64,000 nt of DNA from an uncultured Latescibacterota bacterium (GTDB taxonomy: Bacteria; Latescibacterota; UBA2968), in the NCBI GenBank assembly GCA_951812755.1, contig OX638329.1, positions 4,596,522 to 4,660,521 on the forward strand, in the 5' to 3' direction. The position numbers were made by a program, and so were the translations under genes. The notes below the pieces were generated by a model. The model worked only from the letters and a program-made list of their open reading frames with translations, ran no database searches and was not told the DNA's origin. Positions 29,477 to 39,796 of the stretch are shown here, in pieces (position 1 is the stretch's first letter; every line of letters starts with the position of its first letter).

Positions 29477-30667
29477 ATGGCTACTAAATCCTTCAACCAT
29501 CCGTTTGTAGATAAAGTGCAACAAAGAGGCCTTCTGGCAGGTGCCTGCGGTGTGGTGCTTTTATTTATTGTTGGTTTTGCCGATTCTCAGCAATTTTTCC
29601 AATCGTATCTTGTTAGCTATATTTACTGGTTGGTCATATCTCTGGGCTGCCTGGGATTGTTGATGTTGCACCATCTGGTCAGTGGGCGGTGGGGATTTGT
29701 CATCCGGCGATTATTGGAATCGGGCGCGCGTACACTGTGGCTCATGGCTGTCCTGTTTATTCCCATTGCGCTTCTGGGTATGCACCATTTGTACGAATGG
29801 ACGCATGCAGATGTCGTAGCCAAAGATCCAATTTTGACCTTTAAGAAGCCGTACTTAAATGAGACTGGATTTTATATCCGAGCAGTCGTTTATTTTGCCC
29901 TGTGGCTGCTCTGGATGTTTTTGCTGACAAAATGGTCGCGCGAACAAGATGAAACCGGCGAACCGGGTCTTAAAAGGCGAATGATCAACCTGAGCGGCCC
30001 CGGGATTCCCATGTTTATCTTGACCGTTACATTTGCGGCAACAGATTGGGTTATGTCTTTGGAACCGCACTGGTTTTCGACGATCTACGGCTTAATTTTT
30101 GTGATAGGTGGCGCATTGGGCGCCATGGCACTGTGCATCTTATGGGTGATCAAATTAAAGGATGTCGAGGTCTATCGAGAAGTTGATGCATTCAAGTATT
30201 TGGCCGATCTGGGCACTCTGATGTTTGCATTTACATGTCTGTGGGCTTATGTGAGTTTTTCTCAGTTTTTGATTACGTGGTCCGGCAACCTGGCTGAAGA
30301 AGCGCCCTGGTACATTCGCCGATCGCATGGCGGTTGGCAATATGTGGGAACTGCGTTGATTATTTTTCACTTTTTTCTGCCATTCTTCTTACTATTGCAG
30401 CGGGCGATCAAACGCCGCGCCGCGCTGATGATGGTTATCGCATTTTTTATGTTGTTTATGCGCTATGTCGATCTTTATTATTTTATTACACCGGCTTTTG
30501 TGCACGGTGGTGCCAGTGGACTGTATCGCTACGTCGCAGATGTGCTGACATTTGTCAGTATTGGCGGTTTGTGGTTGGGATTTTTTGCGATGCAGCTAAA
30601 AGGTGTGCCGCTGATGCCATTGCACGATCCGCGCATGGCGGAAACCTTTGCCGGAGAAGGTCACTGA
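29477..30667 (+). CDS. actF: Alternative complex III subunit ActF, NrfD-like membrane subunit
   Basis: 396-residue membrane protein with about ten helices, the second NrfD-related integral subunit of the complex. Recognisable segments are FAATDWVMSLEPHWFSTIYGL and SQFLITWSGNLAEEAPWYI. ATG 29477 lies 13 bases after the actE stop. The longer frame from 29423 is inside actE and is not used. Confidence 0.9.
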   Translation: MATKSFNHPFVDKVQQRGLLAGACGVVLLFIVGFADSQQFFQSYLVSYIYWLVISLGCLGLLMLHHLVSGRWGFVIRRLLESGARTLWLMAVLFIPIALLGMHHLYEWTHADVVAKDPILTFKKPYLNETGFYIRAVVYFALWLLWMFLLTKWSREQDETGEPGLKRRMINLSGPGIPMFILTVTFAATDWVMSLEPHWFSTIYGLIFVIGGALGAMALCILWVIKLKDVEVYREVDAFKYLADLGTLMFAFTCLWAYVSFSQFLITWSGNLAEEAPWYIRRSHGGWQYVGTALIIFHFFLPFFLLLQRAIKRRAALMMVIAFFMLFMRYVDLYYFITPAFVHGGASGLYRYVADVLTFVSIGGLWLGFFAMQLKGVPLMPLHDPRMAETFAGEGH

Positions 30668-30668
30668 T

Positions 30669-31046
30669 ATGGCAGAAAAACACAATGCCCGCGAAAAGGG
30701 CTACGAAGACTATCATCTCAACATTGGCCCAATTCTCGCTGCCACTGCGGGAATCATAGCCATAGCTATTCTGTCTTTTATCGCTATGTGGGCCATGTTT
30801 CTCGGTCTGGAACAAGCCGTGATTTATATGACAGAGGATCCGCCGCCCATGGCTGCGCATCAAAAGCCCTATCAGGGACCGCTGATCCAGACTGTACCTT
30901 CTGCTGAACTAACGCAAGTGCGTACCGAAACCAATCGCACGCTTACCGAATACGGTTGGGTAGATCGGGATGCCGGGGTTGTTCATCTTCCAATTGAGCG
31001 AGCCATAGACATGGTGCTCGAACGCGGGTTCCCAGTGCGAGAGTAA
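30669..31046 (+). CDS. Small single-pass membrane protein of the ACIII operon
   Basis: 125 residues: a charged N-terminus (MAEKHNAREKGYEDYHL), one helix (about 26-50), and a soluble tail ending TEYGWVDRDAGVVHLPIERAIDMVLERGFP. I recognise the tail as typical of small proteins found between actF and the SCO gene in ACIII operons, but have no established function for it. ActG or an assembly role are both possible. ATG 30669 is one base after the actF stop. Confidence 0.7.
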   Translation: MAEKHNAREKGYEDYHLNIGPILAATAGIIAIAILSFIAMWAMFLGLEQAVIYMTEDPPPMAAHQKPYQGPLIQTVPSAELTQVRTETNRTLTEYGWVDRDAGVVHLPIERAIDMVLERGFPVRE

Positions 31047-31049
31047 AAC

Positions 31050-31853
31050 ATGCGCATTTTATTCGCCTGTATGGTGATGATGTATCTGATCAGCAATGTG
31101 CAGGCACAAGACCTCACGCCAAATCCCACAGTGCTGGATTCTGTTGGGATTGACCAGAAATTGGGCGCATCTGTGCCGGTAAACTTGAAGTTCCGAGATG
31201 AATCGGGCACAGATGTTATGCTGGCGCGATATTTGAATGATCGCCCCATTATTTTAGTGCCCGCATATTATGAATGCCCCATGTTGTGTACACAAATTTT
31301 GAATGGTTTGTTGTCGGGATTGCGTCCCATTTCTCCCAATGCCGGACGAGATTTTGTGGTGGTGACATTTAGCATTGATCCCGACGAATATCCAGAATTG
31401 GCAGCGGCAAAAAAGGTAAATTACGTCGATGGATACGGTCGAGAAGGCGGAGAAAATGGATGGCATTTTCTCACTGGAGATCGGGCATCGATTAACGCAT
31501 TGACTCAGGCTCTTGGCTATCGCTACATATACGATCCCGAAACAGACGAATACGTTCACGCCAGCGGGATTGCAATTTTGACTCCCAATGGGAAAATCGC
31601 GCGGTATCTGTTTGGAGTCGAATTTGCACCAAGAGATTTGCAACTGGGGCTTTTGGAAGCCGCGCAAGATCAGATCAGCTCTCCGATTGATGCGATTTTG
31701 CTCTATTGTTTTCAGTACAATCCATTGACTGGCAAATATACACTGGCAATTTATCGGTTGGTTCGCGTTGCTGGTGTGATTACTGTAATTTGTATCTTAG
31801 CATTTATTTTTATTATGGTGCGCCGAGAGCGGTCGCCATTGCAGGCAAATTAA
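31050..31853 (+). CDS. SCO1/SenC family copper chaperone for oxidase assembly
   Basis: 267 residues: N-terminal signal segment (1-19), thioredoxin-like domain with CPMLC (Cys 76 and 80), a His at 170 (DEYVHASG), and a C-terminal helix (about 235-256). SCO proteins load the CuA site of subunit II. The two Cys and the His are the known copper ligands. It lies directly upstream of coxB, fitting the role. A membrane anchor at the C-terminus rather than the N-terminus is seen in some bacterial members of ACIII operons. Confidence 0.9.
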   Translation: MRILFACMVMMYLISNVQAQDLTPNPTVLDSVGIDQKLGASVPVNLKFRDESGTDVMLARYLNDRPIILVPAYYECPMLCTQILNGLLSGLRPISPNAGRDFVVVTFSIDPDEYPELAAAKKVNYVDGYGREGGENGWHFLTGDRASINALTQALGYRYIYDPETDEYVHASGIAILTPNGKIARYLFGVEFAPRDLQLGLLEAAQDQISSPIDAILLYCFQYNPLTGKYTLAIYRLVRVAGVITVICILAFIFIMVRRERSPLQAN

Positions 31854-31898
31854 CGCTTCAAAAAAAGTCCATCGGACCTCTAACCTCTGAGTTGGCAC

Positions 31899-32849
31899 AT
31901 GCAGACTGATTTTCCTCTTTTTCCAGATCAAGCTTCGAGTTTTGCCTTTCAAGTTGACGCGCTTTACTTTGGCATTTTGGCACTGTGCGTATTTTTCGCG
32001 CTCTTAGTCGTCATTTTGGTAGTTATTTTTGCGATTAAGTATCAGCGCAAATCGGACGACGAAGTGCCGCGACAAATTGCAGGGCATCTCGGCCTGGAGA
32101 TATTTTGGACCGCCATTCCGGCGGTGCTCGCACTGGGTGTATTTGTGTGGGCAACCGTCTTATACTTCCATCTAATTACACCCCCGCCAAACGCCATGGA
32201 AATGTATGTGGTGGGCAAACAGTGGATGTGGAAATTGCAACACCCAGAAGGCAAAAAAGAGATTAACGAATTACATGTGCCTCTGGGTGAATCGGTGCGC
32301 CTGACCATGACATCGGAAGATGTGTTGCACAGCTTTTATATTCCCGCTTTTCGCGTCAAAAAGGATGTGGTGCCCGGGCGATATACCAATTTGTGGTTTA
32401 AAGCGACGCAGGTCGGTTCGTATCATCTATTTTGCGCCGAATTTTGCGGTACCGAGCATTCGCGTATGATTGGTACAGTACATGTCCTGGAACCTCAAGA
32501 TTACGAAGCCTGGTTGACTGGCGGGACTGCAAATGAGCCAATGGAAGTGGCTGGAGAAAGATTATTTGAACAATACGCCTGTCATACCTGCCACAAGATG
32601 GACGGGACAGGACGAGGGCCATCCCTATCGGGTCTCTTTGGCAAAACAGTGGCTTTGGAAGGCGGCGGTACTGCATTGGTTGACGAAGCCTATATTCGAG
32701 AATCGATTCTGAACCCTTCCGCCAAAGTCATGGCGGGATACAAACCCATTATGCCAACTTTCAAAGGTCAGATCAGCGAAGAAGGGATCATTCAGTTAAT
32801 CGCCTATATCAAATCGCTGAAAGCCCCCGAACTCACGAGTATGGAGTGA
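31899..32849 (+). CDS. coxB: Cytochrome c oxidase subunit II with C-terminal cytochrome c domain (caa3 type)
   Basis: 316 residues. Two N-terminal helices (about 22-47 and 68-90), then the cupredoxin domain with the complete CuA site: His 144, Cys 179, Glu 181, Cys 183, His 187 and Met 190. The C-terminal cytochrome c has CHTCH at 228-232 and a likely axial Met at 285 (IMPTF). Fusion of cytochrome c to subunit II defines caa3 oxidases, which accept electrons directly from ACIII. Confidence 0.95.
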   Translation: MQTDFPLFPDQASSFAFQVDALYFGILALCVFFALLVVILVVIFAIKYQRKSDDEVPRQIAGHLGLEIFWTAIPAVLALGVFVWATVLYFHLITPPPNAMEMYVVGKQWMWKLQHPEGKKEINELHVPLGESVRLTMTSEDVLHSFYIPAFRVKKDVVPGRYTNLWFKATQVGSYHLFCAEFCGTEHSRMIGTVHVLEPQDYEAWLTGGTANEPMEVAGERLFEQYACHTCHKMDGTGRGPSLSGLFGKTVALEGGGTALVDEAYIRESILNPSAKVMAGYKPIMPTFKGQISEEGIIQLIAYIKSLKAPELTSME

Positions 32850-32855
32850 TGCGTC

Positions 32856-34487
32856 ATGGCAATCACCGAACAAGATGTTCAAGCGTCTGAAGATGCGCCG
32901 AGCGTCAATTATCTGAACAACGGTTACGGATTGAAGTCCTGGTTGTTAACCAGGGACCACAAGCGCATTGCCGTTTTGTACATTATTTCAATTTCCATCT
33001 TTTTTGCCCTGGGTGGGTTATTTGCCAGTCTGGTTCGCTTTGAACTGATGACCCCCGAAGGCGATTTGATGTCTTCGGATACTTATAACAAAGTTTTCTC
33101 AATGCACGGCATCATTATGGTCTTTTTCTTTTTGGTGCCATCTATTCCCGCAACCATTGGCAACTTTTTGGTACCCATCATGGTTGGTGCGAAAGACCTG
33201 GCTTTTCCGCGCGTCAATCTTCTGAGCTGGTATGTCTATGTCGTTGCGGGTATTTTGGGAACCATTGCCGTGGTCGGTGGCGGTGTTGATACGGGCTGGA
33301 CTTTTTATACGCCGTATAGCAGCACCTATTCAAACTCAAATGTGATTCTGGCCGCTATGGCCGCTTTTATGGCGGGTTTCTCGTCCATTCTGACGGGCCT
33401 CAACTTTGTGGTGACAATCCACACCATGCGCGCGCCCGGGATGACCTGGTTCCGCCTGCCGCTATTTGTCTGGTCGCATTATGCCACCAGTTTGATTATG
33501 CTATTGGGCACGCCCGTTATCGCAATTACGCTGGTGCTGCTCATGCTCGAGCGCGGATTTGGATTTGGTTTTTTCGATCCGAACCTCGGTGGCGATCCCG
33601 TCTTGTTCCAGCATTTATTCTGGTTCTATTCGCATCCGGCAGTCTATATCATGATTTTGCCTTCAATGGGAGTAATGAGCGAAATGGTGGCCGCTGTTGC
33701 GCGCAAGCGCGTCTTTGGATATGAATTTGTCGCGTTCTCAAGTGTGGCCATCGCAATTTTGGGATTCCTGGTGTGGGGCCACCACATGTTTGTGAGTAGC
33801 CAATCGACGTATGCCGGCATGGTGTTCTCTATCATCACATTTCTGGTAGCTGTGCCCTCTGCGATCAAAGTTTTCAACTGGACAGCGACCTTATACAAGG
33901 GATCTATCATATATGATACCCAGATGTTTTATGTTTACGGGTACCTCGGCTTATTTTTGGTTGGTGGTTTAACCGGACTATTTTTGTCGAGTATGGGCCT
34001 GGATATTCACCTGCACGACACGTATTTTGTGGTGGCGCACTTCCATTATATTATGGTCGGTGGTCAGGTGATGGGATATATGGGGGGCATGCACTTCTGG
34101 TGGCCCAAAATTACGGGCAAAATGTACCCCGATATTTGGGGCCGCGTTTCGGCCTTGCTGGTATTTCTCGGTTTTAATCTGACGTTTTTCCCGCAGTTTA
34201 TTCTGGGATATATGGGCATGCCGAGGCGTTACCACGTCTATCCCGACGAATTTCAGGTTTTGAATGTTGCATCGTCTCTGGGTGCGTCAATTCTCGCCCT
34301 GGGGTATGTGATTCCCGGCGCGTATTTAACATGGTCGATCTTTAAGGGGCCAAAAGCACCTGATAACCCCTGGGGAGCCAAAGGACTGGAATGGGAAACG
34401 ACTTCCCCACCGCCCACATTTAATTTTGAAGAAACGCCTCTTGTGACAGAAGAAGCCTATCAGTACGGACCAATTGAGGAGCACTAA
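32856..34487 (+). CDS. coxA: Cytochrome c oxidase subunit I
   Basis: 543 residues with about twelve helices. The heme-copper ligands are present: MHGIIMVFF (heme a His), [11 protein letters not shown] (CuB His and cross-linked Tyr), WGHHMFVS (two CuB His) and [14 protein letters not shown] (heme a3 and a His). The HPAVY motif marks an A-type proton-pumping oxidase. It reduces oxygen to water at the cytoplasmic membrane. Its stop overlaps the coxC start as TAATG. Confidence 0.96.
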   Translation: MAITEQDVQASEDAPSVNYLNNGYGLKSWLLTRDHKRIAVLYIISISIFFALGGLFASLVRFELMTPEGDLMSSDTYNKVFSMHGIIMVFFFLVPSIPATIGNFLVPIMVGAKDLAFPRVNLLSWYVYVVAGILGTIAVVGGGVDTGWTFYTPYSSTYSNSNVILAAMAAFMAGFSSILTGLNFVVTIHTMRAPGMTWFRLPLFVWSHYATSLIMLLGTPVIAITLVLLMLERGFGFGFFDPNLGGDPVLFQHLFWFYSHPAVYIMILPSMGVMSEMVAAVARKRVFGYEFVAFSSVAIAILGFLVWGHHMFVSSQSTYAGMVFSIITFLVAVPSAIKVFNWTATLYKGSIIYDTQMFYVYGYLGLFLVGGLTGLFLSSMGLDIHLHDTYFVVAHFHYIMVGGQVMGYMGGMHFWWPKITGKMYPDIWGRVSALLVFLGFNLTFFPQFILGYMGMPRRYHVYPDEFQVLNVASSLGASILALGYVIPGAYLTWSIFKGPKAPDNPWGAKGLEWETTSPPPTFNFEETPLVTEEAYQYGPIEEH

Positions 34488-35161
34488 TGGCCGATCACGC
34501 ACTACATCACGATCACCCGCACGGACTGGCCCACCAGTTCGAGGATATGCCGCAGCAGAAGGAATCCGCCGTCATTGGCATGTGGAGCTTTCTAATTACG
34601 GAAATTCTGTTTTTTGGGGGCTTTTTTGCGACGTATTTGATCTACCGGTCCTATTATCCCGAGGCCTTTTTTGAAGGCAGTAGTCACCTGGATATTCCTC
34701 TGGGAGCATTCAATACCATGGTGTTGATTATCAGCAGCCTGACAATGGCGATGGCTGTACACAAATCCCATGAAGGCAATAAAAAGGGGATCATGGTCTA
34801 TCTGATTTTGACCGGGATTTTAGGGCTTACCTTTTTGGTGGTCAAATATTTTGAATACTCCGCAAAGATCGAGTACGGCTTGGTCCCCGGCCTGGTATGG
34901 CATCCGCAAGGTGAAAATTCGCCCCAACTGGCTCTCTTCTATTCTCTGTATTTCGGAATGACCGGGATGCATGCCCTGCATATGATTATTGGCATTGGCC
35001 TGTTGATCTGGCTATTTATTAAGACCGCGCAAGGGACTTACACAGCTGAATACAACGCCCCTGTTGAAATTTTTGGCCTGTATTGGCACTTTGTCGATAT
35101 TGTCTGGATTTTCCTATTTCCATTGCTCTACCTTCTGGGCACACAGGCAGGAGGACACTGA
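34487..35161 (+). CDS. coxC: Cytochrome c oxidase subunit III
   Basis: 224-residue membrane protein. A His-rich N-terminal segment precedes GMWSFLITEILFFGGFFATY, the first helix of the subunit III core. GMTGMHALHMIIGIGLLIW and the final YWHFVDIVWIFLFPLLYLL are typical. The stop shares an A with the next start (TGATG). Confidence 0.93.
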   Translation: MADHALHHDHPHGLAHQFEDMPQQKESAVIGMWSFLITEILFFGGFFATYLIYRSYYPEAFFEGSSHLDIPLGAFNTMVLIISSLTMAMAVHKSHEGNKKGIMVYLILTGILGLTFLVVKYFEYSAKIEYGLVPGLVWHPQGENSPQLALFYSLYFGMTGMHALHMIIGIGLLIWLFIKTAQGTYTAEYNAPVEIFGLYWHFVDIVWIFLFPLLYLLGTQAGGH

Positions 35162-35478
35162 TGGCTGATGATCACCACGGCCCGACTGTACGCATTTATC
35201 TGGCGGTATTTGCCTCCTTGATGTTTTTGACCGCGCTAACGGTCTGGGTGGCTTTCCAGGACCTGGGCATGTTTAATGATGTGGTAGCACTTGGTATCGC
35301 ATGCACAAAAGCCACTATTGTGATTCTGTTTTTTATGCACGTCAAATACGCCAGCCGATTGACCTGGTTGCTCGCAGGTGCGGGTATTTTGTTCTTGCTG
35401 ATCCTCTTTGCCTTTGCAATGGCAGATTACGTCAGTCGAGGCTGGCTGGGCATGCCGGCGAGCCACTATTTGCAATAA
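35161..35478 (+). CDS. Cytochrome c oxidase subunit IV-like (caa3 type)
   Basis: 105 residues with three helices (about 14-35, 45-65, 70-92) and the FMHVKYASR motif seen in prokaryotic subunit IV proteins of caa3 and quinol oxidases. Real start is ATG 35161; the longer frame is inside coxC. It is the last gene before the operon terminator. Confidence 0.85.
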   Translation: MADDHHGPTVRIYLAVFASLMFLTALTVWVAFQDLGMFNDVVALGIACTKATIVILFFMHVKYASRLTWLLAGAGILFLLILFAFAMADYVSRGWLGMPASHYLQ

Positions 35479-35499
35479 CAATATGATACATAAAATGAG

Positions 35500-35536
35500 A
35501 GCGGAGAAATCTACTGGATTTCTCCGCTTTTTTTAT
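35500..35536 (+). terminator. Intrinsic terminator of the ACIII-caa3 operon
   Basis: A 12-bp perfect stem (35500-35511 with 35517-35528), 5-base loop TACTG, then a run of T. It lies 22 bases after the last cox gene. Confidence 0.9.
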
Positions 35537-35544
35537 TCCACTCA

Positions 35545-37512
35545 TTACAGCGGCGGCGTGTGCATGCGGTGGCCCTGGCCCATAAAAAAGAAAATATCCA
35601 AAATAAAAGAAATCAGAACACCCAGTGTATAGCCCATGAGAACGCCAAAGATAAAGACACGAGATCGGTTGAAAAGCTCAATGCCGCCGACTTTGAGCAC
35701 AATTATTTTCATCAGCCAGGCCAAAAATACCGAAAAAAAGGACGCGCGAGTGGGATACTGGAGGGAAACGGTGAATCCCACCGGGTGCAGGGGCCACCAG
35801 GGAAACCGCTGGTTCAGAAAAATCAACAGCAGAGTTATCGCCGCCCCAAAGGTTCCGAAGCTCAGGTCCCACCATTGCCGTTCTGCATCTGGACGCCCTT
35901 TGATATCCGAGACGGTATAATTAAAAAAGGCTCGGTTACCCCGCGTATAACTGTAGTCTCCAAAATTCTCAGCTCCCGGCCCGTAATAACCCAGAATAAG
36001 GGTAGTAATCACAAAGGCGAGGATTGAAAGAATTCCGCCAATGAGAATTGCGCCACCCAATCGGCGCCTTTGAGGATCGGTGTGGTCGCCAGCCCTGGCG
36101 GCATTGGCTGCACCTGGCATGGCAAATCCCTTTGCGTTGCCGTAAAGCGTACCCATCTGGTTCAGAGCCGCAATAGTCGTATCATCCATATTCCAGATAC
36201 CGATCAGTCCTTTGACGGGTCCGGTAGGTCCCGAACCCCGTAAAGACACCAACCCGCTGAGTGCCACGATCTTGGCCATCCCCAAATAGAGAATCAGGCT
36301 AAAAAACATAAATGCCACGGCCACCCCCGGATTCATCTGGGTTTTGCAGAGCCAGAAGAAGATGAAGAGGCTCGCAAGGATGAAACCGAAGGTCGCTGTG
36401 CGATAGGAGAGCAATTCGGTCGAATCATCTATCTCAGGGCCTTTTCCAATTGCTTTGCGCCAGACATTGCGGATGTGCCCGCGTGCGATCCAGAGACTCC
36501 ACAGCACAAAAACCAGCAGGCCGTAATTGTTCTGGGAGATCACCCCCGAACCATAGCCTCTTGGACCAAACCCAATACGGTTGGAAATGCCAGCCTGCAA
36601 CATGCCCAAAATGTGGAAAAACCACATCGACAGGAGAATTTCCAAGGTGGTGAAATAGGCGAAACAAATGACGTAGAAATCGAACTGAAGAAAGAAAGGC
36701 ATAAATCCCCGTCCGATGGGAAGCAGTGTTCTAATATTGAGAAATGCGAATGTGGGAAGGCCCGGGAAGAAGTGGCCTGCTGTATTCCAAAAAAGCATGA
36801 TTGCCGGAATCGCAAACCCGATCCAGAAAAGAGGCAGGCCAAAAAACTGAGGCAGGTTTCGTCCGGGGCCGGGATTCTCTACGAGCATCAGCGAGAGTTC
36901 TACAAAGGGAAATGCCAGACGCTCGCTTTCCGACCACTGTTTTCTCAAAATGACTGAGAGACAAAAACAGGCCAGCATGATAGCTATGAGCAAGCTGAAC
37001 CACCAGAAGAGCGGCCCAACCCATATCTCCCAGGGCAGAGACGCACCGGGAACCAACCCACGATAGAACATCCCAACGCCATCTTCGGCATTGCTGGGGA
37101 ACAACCAGCGCTGCAGGTTGGGCAGTGTGTAGGTGGGCCATTCATTTTCCGGAGAAGCGTAGTAATCCGGAGCCGAGATCACGGCTACAAATCGCTGGGC
37201 GAGGGTGGGCACAGTTGTGCCGAGAAACCCAATGGCGAGTACCGCAGCCATATCCCACCGCGTCAAAGCGAGGTGGGGAAATCGCCCTCGAACGAGGGGA
37301 TTATAGAGATAGCCCAGGAGTAGCAGCCCCACCAGCAAGGCAAAGGGCATCTGGCTGTGTGTGAACGAGGAAGAGTGGATCAAGTAACGAGAGATAGGAT
37401 CGAAACCGTTGATGCAAAATGTGAGCACTACCCCCAGGCCAATAGCGCCCGGGCGCACCGATGACTCACGCTTTTTCGCCGACAAATGGTGTGCTTGTAA
37501 AGGATTGCTCAT
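35545..37512 (-). CDS. DUF6785-like large polytopic membrane protein
   Basis: 655 residues with about 14-16 helices. GAIGLGVVLTFCINGFDPISRYLIHSSSF at the N-terminus, GFLGTTVPTLAQRFVA, and RKQWSESERLAFPFVELSLML resemble the DUF6785/DUF6784 proteins of uncultured bacteria, which share features with oligopeptide-transporter-like folds. Function is unknown; a transporter is likely. It is transcribed toward the respiratory operon. A terminator upstream (37568-37600) separates it from the NHL gene, so it probably has its own promoter. Confidence 0.6.
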   Translation of the reverse strand: MSNPLQAHHLSAKKRESSVRPGAIGLGVVLTFCINGFDPISRYLIHSSSFTHSQMPFALLVGLLLLGYLYNPLVRGRFPHLALTRWDMAAVLAIGFLGTTVPTLAQRFVAVISAPDYYASPENEWPTYTLPNLQRWLFPSNAEDGVGMFYRGLVPGASLPWEIWVGPLFWWFSLLIAIMLACFCLSVILRKQWSESERLAFPFVELSLMLVENPGPGRNLPQFFGLPLFWIGFAIPAIMLFWNTAGHFFPGLPTFAFLNIRTLLPIGRGFMPFFLQFDFYVICFAYFTTLEILLSMWFFHILGMLQAGISNRIGFGPRGYGSGVISQNNYGLLVFVLWSLWIARGHIRNVWRKAIGKGPEIDDSTELLSYRTATFGFILASLFIFFWLCKTQMNPGVAVAFMFFSLILYLGMAKIVALSGLVSLRGSGPTGPVKGLIGIWNMDDTTIAALNQMGTLYGNAKGFAMPGAANAARAGDHTDPQRRRLGGAILIGGILSILAFVITTLILGYYGPGAENFGDYSYTRGNRAFFNYTVSDIKGRPDAERQWWDLSFGTFGAAITLLLIFLNQRFPWWPLHPVGFTVSLQYPTRASFFSVFLAWLMKIIVLKVGGIELFNRSRVFIFGVLMGYTLGVLISFILDIFFFMGQGHRMHTPPL

Positions 37513-37567
37513 CGGATAACAGGCCGGACAGGTTTATTTGCACACAGGTTGGAATTCCATTCGAGTT

Positions 37568-37600
37568 ATAAAAAATGGCCCCCAGCGAAAACTGAGGGCC
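37568..37600 (-). terminator. Intrinsic terminator of the DUF1800-DUF1501-NHL operon
   Basis: On the minus strand GGCCCTCAG (37600-37592) pairs with CTGGGGGCC (37585-37577), 9 bp with one G-U pair, and is followed by ATTTTTT. It lies 22 bases beyond the stop at 37622. Confidence 0.85.
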
Positions 37601-37621
37601 TCCGTATTCGACGAGTTCAGC

Positions 37622-38617
37622 CTATTCCTGGTGAAGCGTAGGCGAACGTCTCGGCGCGGAAAATTGCTCTTCTGTGAGCGGGATAGCCTGCTTCTGATAG
37701 ACCTGCACCCGGTAAGAGCCATTGTCCGCCACAAACATCAACCCCTCTCCATTGACAGCCACCCCTCCCGGACGCCGGAAATACTTTTGAGGCTCGAGGT
37801 CTGCCATATCCCTCAGGCGATTTGGGCCAGCATTTGTCATCATATATTCAATTGCGACCTTTGACAGGGTTGCATCCCCCAGGAATTTCTGCACGTACCT
37901 CGGTTCAGAATTGAACAATTGTACGCGGTCATTTCCCCAGTCGGCAACATAAATATCGCCATGCTCATCTACGGCTACACCGGTGGGTCTATTTAGCTCC
38001 CCATTTCCGCTACCCGACTTCCCGAATGCGAAAATAAACTCCCCGTCACAAGTGAACTTCTGAACTCTATCATTCCGCCAATCTGCGACATAAACATCGC
38101 CCAGTTCATCCACTGTAAGTCCCCAGGGCATGTTAAACTCGCCCTCCCCATCGCCAAACCTCCCCCACTTTGAGATAAATTTACCGTCTTTGGTAAACTT
38201 CTGGACTCTATGGTTCAAACTGTCGGAAACATAAATATTCTCTTCTGCATCAAAAGCGATACCTGCCGGACCGTTCAGTTGCCCATCGCCGTCGCCGTGC
38301 TCCCCCCATTTCCCCAACTCTTTGCCATCTTTGTCAAAGGACAAAATACAATGCTTGGCCTCGTCTGAGACGTAGAGATTCTCCTCGCTATCGGCAATAA
38401 TTGCAACCGCCCACGTAAGCCCACGACCGACGGTACCCAGATCCTTATCATCTATATGGTACTTTCTAATCGATGATGCGTCTCTGTTCCGACACAATAT
38501 GTAGAGACAGCCTTCCTTGCCCAGGGCAATATCGATCGGAAAATTCGTCAGCCGCCTCATACCCAGAGTCTTATAAAACGGAAATCCTGCCCGCAATAGG
38601 CCATAAGGTCTGCCCAT
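37622..38617 (-). CDS. NHL-repeat beta-propeller protein
   Basis: 331 residues made of NHL repeats, each with a G(I/V)AxDxxGxIYVxDxxNxRVQxF pattern: IYVSDSLNHRVQKF, VYVADWRNDRVQKF, IYVADWGNDRVQLF and MFVADNGSYRVQVY. Six blades are likely. NHL propellers bind proteins, RNA or ligands or serve as lyase scaffolds. No signal peptide is clear. Last gene of the 41185-37622 operon, whose members often occur together in planctomycete-like genomes. Start ATG 38617 has AAGGGAGG upstream. Confidence 0.85.
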   Translation of the reverse strand: MGRPYGLLRAGFPFYKTLGMRRLTNFPIDIALGKEGCLYILCRNRDASSIRKYHIDDKDLGTVGRGLTWAVAIIADSEENLYVSDEAKHCILSFDKDGKELGKWGEHGDGDGQLNGPAGIAFDAEENIYVSDSLNHRVQKFTKDGKFISKWGRFGDGEGEFNMPWGLTVDELGDVYVADWRNDRVQKFTCDGEFIFAFGKSGSGNGELNRPTGVAVDEHGDIYVADWGNDRVQLFNSEPRYVQKFLGDATLSKVAIEYMMTNAGPNRLRDMADLEPQKYFRRPGGVAVNGEGLMFVADNGSYRVQVYQKQAIPLTEEQFSAPRRSPTLHQE

Positions 38618-38638
38618 GATTCACCTCCCTTTTCAATA

Positions 38639-39775
38639 TCACACGGCCTCTTTGAAAGGCTGGATCTGTTCAAATGTCCCATCCACAATCGGGGTGGCAT
38701 CCATTCCCATCCATTGCTCCAGGAGCGTTGCGTATATGCCGCGGAAGTCAATCGTGTGCTCCAGATCTTCGCCATTGGCCCATCGAGAGGGATCAAGAGA
38801 GGGATATTCTGCGTATAGTCCGCCATTCACACCATCACCGATGATAAAAGCACCGCCGCCTGTACCGTGATCGGTGCCGCTGGCGTTGTCCCTCATGCGC
38901 CGCCCAAACTCTGAGAAGACGAGCATGGCGATCTCTTCAGAAGCATTGTGATTTCGCAAATCCTGAAAGAAATCGCGGATTGCTTCCGACAACTCCGTCA
39001 GCAGCTTGGGATGAGACGGCATTTCATTTGCATGGTGGTCATACCCCCCGTGCTGAGTATAAAAGATCCTTGTGCCGAGACCGGCAAGGTGAACACGCGC
39101 GACATCTCTCAATGCCTTTGCAATCGAATTGCTACCGTACTCCACATCGGATTGATACATTGCCGGAGCCTTCTTCAACTCATCCGAGCCTCTGATGACA
39201 TCCAGGCCCGTTTGCGAAAGATAATCCATCACCACACCCGTGCCAATCGCGGGTTTGTACATAGTCTTGAATATCTCAATCGCCTGCATTCGCTTTGGAT
39301 CTTCCGCAATACTGGTCATCAATCCGTAATTATCGAGATCGTCAACAGATGTTACGGGAACGCCGGAAACAGCCAACGCTCTGGAAAGTCCTTTTCCGAA
39401 GTTGATGCCGGTCAGGACATTTTCCCCCTTTGGATCCAGATCGCGTACCACTCTGCCCAACCAGCCCTCTGTGCCAATATCTATGGGTTCACAGGTATGC
39501 CAGACATCCATAGCCCTGAAATGCGACCGGCTCGAGTCCGGATACCCGATACCCTGCACAATTGCCATATCACCCTGCTCAAACATCTCCTTCAAGGGCA
39601 CCGTATTGGGGTGCCAGGCCAGGGTATCATTCATCGGTAAAACTTCATCCTCGCGAAGCCCAACAATGGGTCGGCAATCGTGGTATATGCCGTTGGTATA
39701 AGGGATAATTGTATTCATGAAGTCATTGCCGCCCTTCAACTCAACAACGACCAGGACCGGATCTCTATAAGCCAT
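38639..39775 (-). CDS. DUF1501 family protein
   Basis: 378 residues. VVVELKGGNDFMNTIIPYTN near the N-terminus, then TQHGGYDHHANEMPSHPKLLTELSEAIRDFFQDL and VFSEFGRRMRDNASGTDHGTGGGAFIIGD are hallmarks of DUF1501, a group related in fold to alkaline phosphatase/sulfatase enzymes. It conserves His/Asp residues suggestive of metal binding. Most DUF1501 proteins carry a Tat signal; this one starts directly at the domain. It is paired with DUF1800 upstream, as in many genomes, with 21 bases between them. Confidence 0.85.
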   Translation of the reverse strand: MAYRDPVLVVVELKGGNDFMNTIIPYTNGIYHDCRPIVGLREDEVLPMNDTLAWHPNTVPLKEMFEQGDMAIVQGIGYPDSSRSHFRAMDVWHTCEPIDIGTEGWLGRVVRDLDPKGENVLTGINFGKGLSRALAVSGVPVTSVDDLDNYGLMTSIAEDPKRMQAIEIFKTMYKPAIGTGVVMDYLSQTGLDVIRGSDELKKAPAMYQSDVEYGSNSIAKALRDVARVHLAGLGTRIFYTQHGGYDHHANEMPSHPKLLTELSEAIRDFFQDLRNHNASEEIAMLVFSEFGRRMRDNASGTDHGTGGGAFIIGDGVNGGLYAEYPSLDPSRWANGEDLEHTIDFRGIYATLLEQWMGMDATPIVDGTFEQIQPFKEAV

Positions 39776-39796
39776 TTTATTTCTCCTTTCCGTGTG